Assembly: GCF_029960785.1 (NCBI RefSeq)
Contig: NZ_JASBQE010000115.1
Coordinates: 1 to 36,177, forward strand
DNA from: Polyangium sp. 15x6
Lineage (GTDB): Bacteria; Myxococcota_A; Polyangia; Polyangiales; Polyangiaceae
Direction: 5' to 3'
Length of the DNA: 36,177 bases
Part shown: one piece after another, positions 29,870 through 36,177 of the stretch
Layout: every line of letters starts with the position of its first letter
Numbering within the stretch: position 1 is the stretch's first letter
Program-made: the position numbers and the translations under genes
The notes under the pieces: generated by a model
Told to the model about the DNA's origin: nothing
Database searches by the model: none
The model's input: the letters and a program-made list of their open reading frames with translations, nothing else

Positions 29870-32797
29870 ATGCGAACCGTCGTACGAAGCTCTGCTCGCT
29901 CGATCGCCACCCTCAGTTTGTTCGTCACCGCGTGCGCGCCAGCCGAGAGGCACGTGGCGCAGCAACCGACCAAGGCGACTCCGAGCGCGCCAGCCTCGCC
30001 CGGCGAGCAGCCCGTGCGGTTCTTCTCGCTCGCGAGGGACATCTCGGGCCCGCACCGCATCGACGCGCGTCACGTCGTGTGGGGAGGGCTGCGCGCCGAG
30101 GTCGACGGGGGCACGGTCACACGCGTCGCGGAGCAGGCGCTCTCAGGGAGCATCATCGCCGCGGTCCCCTCGGGCTCCGACTGGATCTTCGTCGACCAGC
30201 GCGGCAACGCCTCGCGTGCGACGGGCTTCCTTGGGACGCCGGTCCCGCTCGGCCGCGTCGCCCCGAGCTTCGAGGTCACGTGCCGCGGGGCCTCGGGCCG
30301 CGTCGCGTGTGTGGCCGACGGAGCCCTGTGGATCACCGACGGAGTGGCCCCGATCGCGCCCGCGCCCGAGCACCACCGAGGCCCCGTGCTCTCGGCGGCG
30401 TTCCTCGACGCACGCTTCGGTGCCGCGGTCTTCGAGGGCGGCGTGCTGGCGATCACCCGCGACGGAGGGGCCTCTTGGCGCACGCAGCCCATGCCCGACG
30501 GGCGCGCTTCGATCGAAGTCTTTGTGCGCGAGGGAGAGCTCGAGGTCCGCACCACGCGGGGCTGGTACGGGCTGCACGTGGACCAGCCGCCCACGCGCGG
30601 CGCGCCCAACATCGACCGCTCAGACTGGCGCAACCGCGCCGCCGCGGAGCTCGCCCCTTCGCTGCTCGCGGTCTTCGCCGAGCACTTCCCCTTTCAGTGG
30701 GAGGAGCTGGGCTTCACGCGCCCATTTCAGCGCCGCAACGACGGCACCTTCCTCTGGCTCGACGACCGCGCCAACACGACCACGCGCTACGACCGCAAAC
30801 GCGGGACCGAGCTCACGGGCGCTGCGAATCGCGCGCAGTTCCGCCGCGACACCGACCTCGACGCGTGGGGCGAGGGGCTCGTGTTGCGCCGCGGCGGTGA
30901 GCTCTTTCGCGCGACGAAGGGCCTCGCGTTCGAGCGCGTCGCGACCGACGCCGACGACTCCCGCGCGTGCGTCGTGGTCGCCTCCGACGACGGCTTGCAC
31001 GCGGCGGGTATCGGCCCCTGCAACGGAGAGCCCACGCTCACGGTGCTCGACGAGGAGCACGCGCGCATGCGGCCCCTCGCGCTCGCCCCCGAAGACACCC
31101 CGCAATCCTTCGTTGGTATGCACGGCACGCACGTGCTCGGTGTGCGCTGCACGGTGCGTTCAGGCGCCAAACCTCCGTGCGCGCCCGTGGTGATCGACAC
31201 CGCGCGCGGCACGCGCGTCGCGCTCACCCTCGACGGCGAGCCCCTGCCCGCGACGCTCGAAGGTACGCTCGCGCGCGACGGCACGGTGACCGCCCTGCTC
31301 ATGCCGCCCGAAGGTACGCTCGCGCGCGACGGCATGGCGACGGCCCTGCTCGCCCCGTCTGATGCCGCCTCCTCGCAGCTCTCCGTCGCGGTGGGGCCTA
31401 TCACGGGTCCGCTACATAAGGTCGCTTTGCCCGCGGGAGCGCTCACGGCACGCTTCTTCGACGCGCGTCGGGGCATCGCTGTGGGCGAGACCTGGGGATC
31501 GCTCCAGCGCACCCTCGACGGGGGCGCGCACTGGGAACCACTGCGAATTCCCTCGTCGATCGTCGCGCCTGACGCGCGCATCTTTGGCGGCGTGTACCTC
31601 AGCCACTCGTGGACCGGGACCTTGGCGGGCTCCATGGACTGCGATGAGCACCGCTGCTCGCTCTTTGCCCAGGTCGCCATGGTGGGCTGGGGAAAGCTCC
31701 CCGAAGCGCTGAGCGACGAGGCCCCGCGCGGGCAGCCCGCGCTCCCGCCGAGGCGCGACTGGAGGGTGGACTGCACCTATCGCCTCCCCGCGAACACGCG
31801 CGAGAGCGGGGCCGCCCCCGCGAACGTGGGGGAAGAGGGGCTGCCGCGGGACATCCGTGAGAGCAACGCGTGGGTGCACATCGAGCGCGCGGGCGCGCAA
31901 AGCGTGAGTTTGCGCTGGCAGATCGAGCGCAATGGGGCCCCGTCACCGTTGCGCGGCTCCGCCACGTTTCGCCTCGATGGCGTCCCCTCGCCCGACGCCG
32001 AAGCCACCTCGGCGCAGCGCGTGCGGTGGGACCTGCGCGCGGTCACCGACCGCGGAGTGCTCCTCGAGCGGTGCGTCTCGAGCACCGAGTGCACGCTAAT
32101 CTTCAGCGGCGCGCGCGGGGCGCCCGTCGTCCTGCGTCCGCCGGCCTCCGACGATGACTACACACCACGCGCCAAGGTGTTCGACGCGCTCGCGCTCGCC
32201 AACGGGGACCTCGTGGTGCGCGCGCAGAGCGCGGTCGAGCGCGTCATCGTCTTCGCCCCCGACGGGCGCGCCCGCTGGCAGCGCGACTTCACCTTCGACC
32301 GCGAACACTCGGGCCAGGCCTACTGGGACCACCGCGTGCGCGGGCTCGCACTGCGCGCGGGTGCGCCGGGTTACGCCGCCGAGACCGACGCGCGCGGCTC
32401 GCTGCTGTTCTTCCCGCTCACCGAAGCGTCTGCTGACCCCGAGCACATCGCCGCCCCGGCCAGCGCGCACTTTCGCGCCTGCACCTCCGCCGTCACGCCC
32501 GCCGGCGCGGTCTCGGTGCGCCTCGCCCAGTACTCGTCGCCCTCGGTCTCGCTCAGCTACACGGTCGAGGACGGGGGTGGTTCGCGCGGTCTGACCGGCT
32601 CCGCAACGCGCGTGTACGCCGTTGTCGAGCGCACGGACGAGGGCGTGTGCCTGCGCTCCATCGAGCGCACGGAGGGTTCTGCCCTTGCGTCGCGCGATTA
32701 CCACGGAATCTCGGTGCGTGCCTCAAGCGACGGGGCGCTCAGGGGCCGCTACGCGGGGCCCCCGGGTACGTACCCGCTGCGGTGCAAGGTCGAGTAG
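29870..32797 (+). CDS. Large lipoprotein with Asp-box (BNR-like) repeats
   Basis: The 975-residue protein has a lipoprotein signal (SLFVTAC, Cys22) followed by an Ala/Pro/Thr-rich spacer. At least two Asp-box motifs are seen, ITRDGGASWRT (about 195-206) and RTLDGGAHWEP (about 547-558), which mark beta-propeller blades as in sialidases and photosystem assembly factors. No sialidase active-site set is visible, so enzymatic activity is not implied. Residues 464-497 are a tandem duplication of 17 residues (EGTLARDG...). The C-terminal half is strand-rich with paired Cys. ATG at 29870 follows aaggg. The gene stands alone. Family not recognised beyond the propeller-like motifs. Confidence 0.78.
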   Translation: MRTVVRSSARSIATLSLFVTACAPAERHVAQQPTKATPSAPASPGEQPVRFFSLARDISGPHRIDARHVVWGGLRAEVDGGTVTRVAEQALSGSIIAAVPSGSDWIFVDQRGNASRATGFLGTPVPLGRVAPSFEVTCRGASGRVACVADGALWITDGVAPIAPAPEHHRGPVLSAAFLDARFGAAVFEGGVLAITRDGGASWRTQPMPDGRASIEVFVREGELEVRTTRGWYGLHVDQPPTRGAPNIDRSDWRNRAAAELAPSLLAVFAEHFPFQWEELGFTRPFQRRNDGTFLWLDDRANTTTRYDRKRGTELTGAANRAQFRRDTDLDAWGEGLVLRRGGELFRATKGLAFERVATDADDSRACVVVASDDGLHAAGIGPCNGEPTLTVLDEEHARMRPLALAPEDTPQSFVGMHGTHVLGVRCTVRSGAKPPCAPVVIDTARGTRVALTLDGEPLPATLEGTLARDGTVTALLMPPEGTLARDGMATALLAPSDAASSQLSVAVGPITGPLHKVALPAGALTARFFDARRGIAVGETWGSLQRTLDGGAHWEPLRIPSSIVAPDARIFGGVYLSHSWTGTLAGSMDCDEHRCSLFAQVAMVGWGKLPEALSDEAPRGQPALPPRRDWRVDCTYRLPANTRESGAAPANVGEEGLPRDIRESNAWVHIERAGAQSVSLRWQIERNGAPSPLRGSATFRLDGVPSPDAEATSAQRVRWDLRAVTDRGVLLERCVSSTECTLIFSGARGAPVVLRPPASDDDYTPRAKVFDALALANGDLVVRAQSAVERVIVFAPDGRARWQRDFTFDREHSGQAYWDHRVRGLALRAGAPGYAAETDARGSLLFFPLTEASADPEHIAAPASAHFRACTSAVTPAGAVSVRLAQYSSPSVSLSYTVEDGGGSRGLTGSATRVYAVVERTDEGVCLRSIERTEGSALASRDYHGISVRASSDGALRGRYAGPPGTYPLRCKVE
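31259..31360 (+). repeat. 51-bp in-frame tandem duplication inside the Asp-box lipoprotein gene
   Basis: The segment beginning gaaggtacgctcgcgcgcga at 31259 is repeated from 31310, exactly 51 bases later, with a few substitutions. It encodes two consecutive 17-residue units, EGTLARDGTVTALLMPP and EGTLARDGMATALLAPS. The frame is kept. Confidence 0.9.
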
Positions 32798-33563
32798 CGG
32801 GCCCGACGACGCATATACTCTTCGACGACGTGGGCGACGACGGCGGGCGACGTTCCCGCGCGCCTCCCGCCATTCTCCTGCAGGTTTGCTCGTCAATACG
32901 CTGCGCTGGATGAATCAAATCCGCCGCCGCGCGCGGCCCATGGCGCGTACGAGCGCACGATCATCCCCGCGCTCGTACGCCTCGAACAGCGGGGCATCGT
33001 GACGTTGACACAGGCCAGGACGGGGGACCCGATGGCGGAGATTCTTCCGAGAGGGCGTCACCCACGTCGAACTACGGGTCGTCGTGTGAGCCCCCTCGTG
33101 AAGCTCCGCGCGATCGCCTATGGCTACCGGGTCGAGATCCGGGGACAGGCGGTCGGAACGCTGCGGCGCGTTCGAACGGAAGACGGGGAGTGCTGGGCAT
33201 GCGAGACGGCATTCATCCGCGCGAATCCCGAGAGCAGAGTCTCTGACAACGGCTTGATGTGATCACACGGCTTCATCTCCTCGCGCCGGAAATGCTCGAG
33301 TGCGAGGGCAAACCGGAGCATGTTGCGGCGTCCTGCACTCACGCGTGGTTCACCAGCGAGGTCGCTCGGCCTTCCAAGGGCAAGCAGCGCTTGGCGAAAG
33401 CTCGGACCTGGCACCACGGCGCCATTCGAGACAAGCCACATGAGCCCCAGTCCGAGCTCGATTCCCCCCGGCACACTGGCCACGATGGCAGCAGGCATCG
33501 TCTGGTCGACCGGTTCGAGTCTGCTGCTCGGTCCAACGACGACGTTTACCGTCTGCGTCTGGG
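32798..33563. other. Stretch without a confident gene
   Basis: The plus strand has an open frame at 32999-33262 (87 codons) whose second half has coding-like third positions (KLRAIAYGYRVEIRGQAVG), but no family is recognised and the start is arbitrary. The minus strand is open from 33741 to 33124 in one frame; its upstream part probably belongs to the frameshifted lipoprotein described next, and the two frames overlap. Otherwise nothing recognisable. Confidence 0.4.
32999..33262 (+). CDS. Possible small hypothetical protein
   Basis: An 87-codon frame from ATG at 32999. The last ~55 codons favour G/C at third positions and read as plausible beta-rich protein ending with CWACETAFIRANPE; the first ~30 codons do not. 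There is no ribosome site of note and no family recognised. It overlaps the minus-strand frame by about 140 bases, so at most one of the two is real here. Confidence 0.25.
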   Translation: MTLTQARTGDPMAEILPRGRHPRRTTGRRVSPLVKLRAIAYGYRVEIRGQAVGTLRRVRTEDGECWACETAFIRANPESRVSDNGLM

Positions 33564-33737
33564 TCACGGACGGCGCGGACGATCCCGGCGGCGTGGCCGG
33601 GGAGCGTTGGCCCCCCACGTCACGGGCATGAGCGCTGCGTCGCCGGTAGCGGCATGGATCACCGTGTTCGGCGTGGGGCCGCTGCACGCCGTGAGGCCAA
33701 GGGACATCGCGAACAGAATGAACGCAGGGGACTGCAT
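33124..33737 (-). pseudogene. Small lipoprotein interrupted by a frameshift at a G6 run
   Basis: From ATG 33737, behind a strong GGAGGAG ribosome site, the frame reads MQSPAFILFAMSLGLTAC, a textbook lipoprotein signal with Cys18, then SGPTPNTVIHAATGDAALM. It stops after 57 codons (33564-33566) in an Arg/Pro-rich tail. The run of six G on the coding strand (33611-33616) lies just before the Arg/Pro tail. One extra base there would join the signal to the frame reading SPATPPGSSAPSVTQTQT and VNVVVGPSSRLEPVDQTMP, a sensible Ser/Thr/Pro linker and hydrophobic segment, open to 33124. Either a pseudogene, a sequencing error or slippage control. The true C-terminus is uncertain because the last ~80 residues look irregular. 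Confidence 0.55.
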
Positions 33738-33958
33738 CCAAGCTCCTCCGTCGCGATGTTTTGCACCACGACGCGTCGACCAGTACCCCGCGGCGTGAGC
33801 AAGGGCAGTGCAGGATTTCCGTGGCTGAATGTAGGCGAGATCCTGGTGCCTATGTCACGAACGTTGCCCGGCGGCAGGTGTACGTCCACGAATCGACGAT
33901 CCGGGTTCCATAGCTCAAAACTCGTAATCGCTCGCGTGCCATGGTCTCGGGCGGAGCG

Positions 33959-34339
33959 TTACTGATTCCTCGGCGAGCGGCGCTGGCGCTTCGGCGTCGG
34001 GCGCTTCTCGGCCCAAGTGAGCAGCTCGTCGAGCGCAGGGCACAGCGACTGGCCCCAGTCGGTCAGGTGGTACTCGACCTTGGGCGGCACCTGCGCGTGG
34101 ACGATGCGCGCGACGATGCCGTCCTGCTCGAGCTGCCGGAGCTGCTGGATCAGCATTTTCTGCGAGATGCCCGGGATGGCACGCTCCAGGTCGGAGAACC
34201 GCTGCTTCTTTCCGCCGAACAGGTGGAAGAGAATGACCAGCTTCCAACGGCCCTCGAGCATCTGGATGGCGTCCTCGATGCCGCTGGCCGCCGACGCGGG
34301 GGTGTGATGGTCATGCTTACCCAAAGGTATGTACCCCAC
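33959..34339 (-). CDS. HxlR-family transcriptional regulator
   Basis: The 126-residue protein is a winged-helix regulator of the HxlR family: IQMLEGRWKLVILFHLFGG, RFSDLERAIPGISQKMLIQQLRQLEQDGI and VEYHLTDWGQSLCPALDELLTWAE are the family's signature blocks. The usual N-terminal redox Cys is missing, so it probably does not sense oxidants in the YodB manner. The frame opens with GTG at 34339; a TTG at 34324 (LGKHDHH) is an alternative. It is divergent from the NTF2-like/dehydrogenase operon with about 50 bases between, an arrangement in which HxlR proteins commonly control the divergent genes. Confidence 0.93.
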   Translation of the reverse strand: MGYIPLGKHDHHTPASAASGIEDAIQMLEGRWKLVILFHLFGGKKQRFSDLERAIPGISQKMLIQQLRQLEQDGIVARIVHAQVPPKVEYHLTDWGQSLCPALDELLTWAEKRPTPKRQRRSPRNQ

Positions 34340-34346
34340 TTTTTGG
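34321..34346. promoter_or_regulatory. Candidate HxlR operator between divergent genes
   Basis: The segment holds a nested inverted repeat: ccaaa (34321-34325) with tttgg (34342-34346), and inside it GGTA-TG-TACC (34326-34335). It lies at the GTG of the HxlR gene and about 45 bases before the ATG of the divergent gene, a good position for autoregulation. If this is an operator, the regulator's start may be the TTG at 34324 rather than the GTG. Confidence 0.4.
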
Positions 34347-34389
34347 TGCGTTCTTGCGCAACGGAAGCCTACTCCTTAAAGAATGGGCC

Positions 34390-34734
34390 ATGCAAACGAA
34401 CTCCGCGAACTCTTTCGAGCTGCCTGCGCCGGTAGCAAGCTACTTCGCCAACGAGACGACCGACTCACAGGCCGTAGCCCGGTGTTTCACCGAGGACGCC
34501 TTCGTCGTGGACGAGGGACACGAGCATCGCGGTCGCGCTGCCATCGCGGACTGGAACGCCGACGCCACAGCAAAGTTCTCGTTCACCACCGAGCTGCTCG
34601 CGGCAGAGACGGACGGCACGCGCGCCACGGTCCGCGCGAAGGTGACCGGCAACTTTCCGGGGAGCCCCATCGAGCTTCGCTTCCGCTTCACCCTCGCGGG
34701 CGATCTGATCGCCCGGCTGGAGATCGCGCCATGA
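34390..34734 (+). CDS. NTF2-like/SnoaL-type small protein
   Basis: The 114-residue protein fits the NTF2-like fold: helix [22 protein letters not shown], then strand [16 protein letters not shown] with the conserved RG and ADWN, and strands [34 protein letters not shown]. Such proteins act as small isomerases, hydratases or binding proteins; the substrate is unknown. ATG at 34390 matches family length; an upstream in-frame ATG at 34354 would lie in the regulator's promoter. It overlaps the dehydrogenase gene by 4 bases (ATGA). Confidence 0.85.
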   Translation: MQTNSANSFELPAPVASYFANETTDSQAVARCFTEDAFVVDEGHEHRGRAAIADWNADATAKFSFTTELLAAETDGTRATVRAKVTGNFPGSPIELRFRFTLAGDLIARLEIAP

Positions 34735-35510
34735 GCTTCGACCTCGAGCTTCAGAACCGCCGCGCGCTCGTCACGGGCGGCACCAAGGGCGTCGGCGCGG
34801 CGGTCGTGACCGCGCTTCGCGATGCAGGGGCCCGCGTCGTCGCTATCGCTCGCTCGGTGCCGAGCGACGCGGACGGTGTGCACTACGTCGCGGCTGACGC
34901 CACCACCGCAGAAGGCTGCGCGCTCGTCGCGCGTGAGGCGCTCGCGTACCTCGGCGGCGTCGACATCCTGGTGCACGTCCTCGGAGGCTCGAGCGCGCCT
35001 GCGGGCGGCTTCGCTGCGCTGGGGGATGACGAGTGGAAGAAGGCGCTCGACCTCAACCTGATGCCTGCCGTGCGACTCGACCGCGCGCTCTTGCCGTCGA
35101 TGCTGGCGCAGGGGTCGGGCGTCATCGTGCACGTCACGTCGATCCAGCACGAACTGCCACTGCCCGAGTCGACCACCGCCTACGCGGCCGCGAAAGCAGC
35201 GCTCTCGACCTACAGCAAGGCGCTTTCGAAGGAGGTGAGTCCGAAGGGCATTCGCGTCGTGCGCGTGTCGCCGGGCTGGGTGGAGACGGAGGCGTCCGAG
35301 CGCCTCGCCGAGCGCCTCGCTGCCCAGGCAGGCACGGACTACGAGGGGGGCAAGAAGATCATCATGGACTCGCTCGGCGGCATCCCGCTGGGGCGACCTG
35401 CGAAGCCGCGCGAGGTGGCGGACCTCATTGCCTTCGTCGCGTCACCACGCGCAGGATCCATCACCGGCACGGAATACGTCATCGACGGCGGCACGGTGCC
35501 CACGGCGTGA
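34731..35510 (+). CDS. Short-chain dehydrogenase/reductase (SDR)
   Basis: The 259-residue enzyme has the Rossmann cofactor loop TGGTKGVG (15-22), the catalytic set Ser137, Tyr151 and Lys155 (YAAAK), Asn109 in LDLNLMPAV, and the C-terminal [14 protein letters not shown] typical of classical SDRs. The residue after strand 2 is Arg (IARSVP), which favours NADP(H). It is an intact oxidoreductase of unknown substrate. It is translationally coupled to the NTF2-like gene and probably under control of the divergent HxlR regulator, a common arrangement for small-molecule detoxification genes. Confidence 0.94.
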   Translation: MSFDLELQNRRALVTGGTKGVGAAVVTALRDAGARVVAIARSVPSDADGVHYVAADATTAEGCALVAREALAYLGGVDILVHVLGGSSAPAGGFAALGDDEWKKALDLNLMPAVRLDRALLPSMLAQGSGVIVHVTSIQHELPLPESTTAYAAAKAALSTYSKALSKEVSPKGIRVVRVSPGWVETEASERLAERLAAQAGTDYEGGKKIIMDSLGGIPLGRPAKPREVADLIAFVASPRAGSITGTEYVIDGGTVPTA

Positions 35511-35761
35511 GCGGCGAGCACGGATAGGATCGAGCAGCGACGTCGGACCTGAGGGGGCCGGCAGCATCCCGCAACAATCGCGCGTGTGATGCAGGCGCCG
35601 CATGGACGTGCGGCTGGGCTTGCGATGACTTCGGACCGGCTTTCGCCGTTCTCCTGGTTTCGAGACCGCAACATCGCCTTTGACAACCCAACAAATTTGG
35701 CGCTATCGATCGTCATCTTGATGGGTGCTATGGATGGTCATCCCAGGCAGCGGAGGGGGCT

Positions 35762-36052
35762 TCACTCGCGAGCTTCCTCCGCGGCCTGAACCAGCTCCCA
35801 GGCGAGAATTCCGAGGGCATGCGCGATTCGCTCGATGTTCTGCAAAGACAGATTTCGCTCGCCGCGCTCGATGCTGCCGATGTAGGTGCGATGCAAATTG
35901 CAGCGTTCCCCGAGTTCCTCCTGGGTCAAGCCAAGGGCCTCGCGTCGATCCCGAACGATTCGACCCATACGCTGCTGTAGCGTCTCCCTCACGGCGAAGG
36001 AGTAGTTTACGCCACGCGATGGCTTCGTCTCTACAGTTTTCGTGATTGGCAC
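35762..36052 (-). CDS. XRE-family helix-turn-helix regulator
   Basis: The 96-residue protein has a Cro/C1-type HTH (about 30-88): RIVRDRREALGLTQEELGERCNLHRTYIGSIERGERNLSLQNIERIAHALG, with the typical TQEELG recognition pattern and the GERNLS turn. The rest is a short acidic tail. The frame opens with GTG at 36052, but residues before 29 are not needed for the fold and an ATG at 35968 would give a 68-residue HTH-only protein; no clear ribosome site decides. No partner toxin gene is seen within the window on either side. Confidence 0.88.
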   Translation of the reverse strand: MPITKTVETKPSRGVNYSFAVRETLQQRMGRIVRDRREALGLTQEELGERCNLHRTYIGSIERGERNLSLQNIERIAHALGILAWELVQAAEEARE

Positions 36053-36177
36053 CTAATTCTACTGCGGGACATTAGAATCAAGCAAGAGGGGTTGGCGCAT
36101 GTTGGTGGCGTGGGATGGCGGCTCTCTACAGGAGGACCCGTGCATGACATCGCCGGTGCGGTGACAGAATGGGCACC

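Noticed and set aside
33258-33267. TGTGATCACA, resembling a CRP half-site pair
   Set aside because: CRP sites need a six-base spacer between TGTGA and TCACA; here there is none, and no gene starts nearby.
35586-35789. 67-codon plus-strand frame between the dehydrogenase and XRE genes
   Set aside because: No ribosome site, no family, and the last codons run into the XRE gene's coding region on the other strand. Nothing else recognisable is seen in 35511-35761.
1-36177. CRISPR arrays, tRNA and rRNA genes
   Set aside because: No regularly spaced repeats and no cloverleaf or rRNA-like stretches were found on reading both strands.

Overview
The window looks like chromosomal DNA of a large-genome, GC-rich bacterium, most likely a myxobacterium (Myxococcota, Polyangiales type). 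This rests on very high GC with strong C/G preference at third codon positions, many lipobox proteins of unknown function, a STAND/TPR regulator and a mix of housekeeping and accessory genes. That assignment is inference; no rRNA or marker gene is present. No tRNA, rRNA or CRISPR array was seen.

Layout. (1) 1-478: N-terminal part of an IS701-type transposase running off the left edge, followed by about 400 bases of gene-free DNA with short repeats. (2) 1004-10444: a cation and pH homeostasis block on the plus strand: a tandem universal stress protein, a complete seven-gene Mrp Na+/H+ antiporter (mrpABCDEFG, each gene overlapping the next), nhaA, and a Ca2+/cation antiporter overlapping nhaA. 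The nhaA leader carries a 19-bp palindrome, two mutually exclusive helices and a hairpin over the ribosome binding site, the architecture of a cation riboswitch. (3) 10509-15013: a class I SAM methyltransferase, then a lipoprotein translationally coupled to a STAND ATPase with TPRs and a C-terminal winged helix. (4) 20108-15044 (minus): three genes with 4-base overlaps: a large beta-rich lipoprotein, a membrane-anchored protein with a beta-domain plus HEAT-like layout resembling the N-terminal module of animal large lipid transfer proteins (vitellogenin/MTP), and a metzincin-like lipoprotein. I consider this operon and the nhaA leader the best candidates for new biology.

(5) 20250-22575: a 5'-truncated MscS channel gene and an intact IS701-family element with 13-bp terminal inverted repeats and a CTAG target duplication. 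(6) 22802-28998: a foreign-looking module with CTG-rich codon use: ABC ATPase, an ABC-permease/M1-peptidase fusion, and a convergent LytS-type kinase/LytTR regulator pair. It is followed directly by a TetR gene fragment that ends abruptly at the module's edge. (7) 29243-29869: gene-free DNA with a 17-bp hairpin and an AT-rich palindrome. (8) 29870-32797: a large lipoprotein with Asp-box repeats; then a decayed area containing a frameshifted small lipoprotein. (9) 33959-36052: a HxlR regulator divergent from an NTF2-like/short-chain dehydrogenase operon, and an XRE regulator.

Together the left third is a coherent ion-homeostasis unit. The middle is envelope-directed and uncharacterised. The right half shows repeated insertion and decay.
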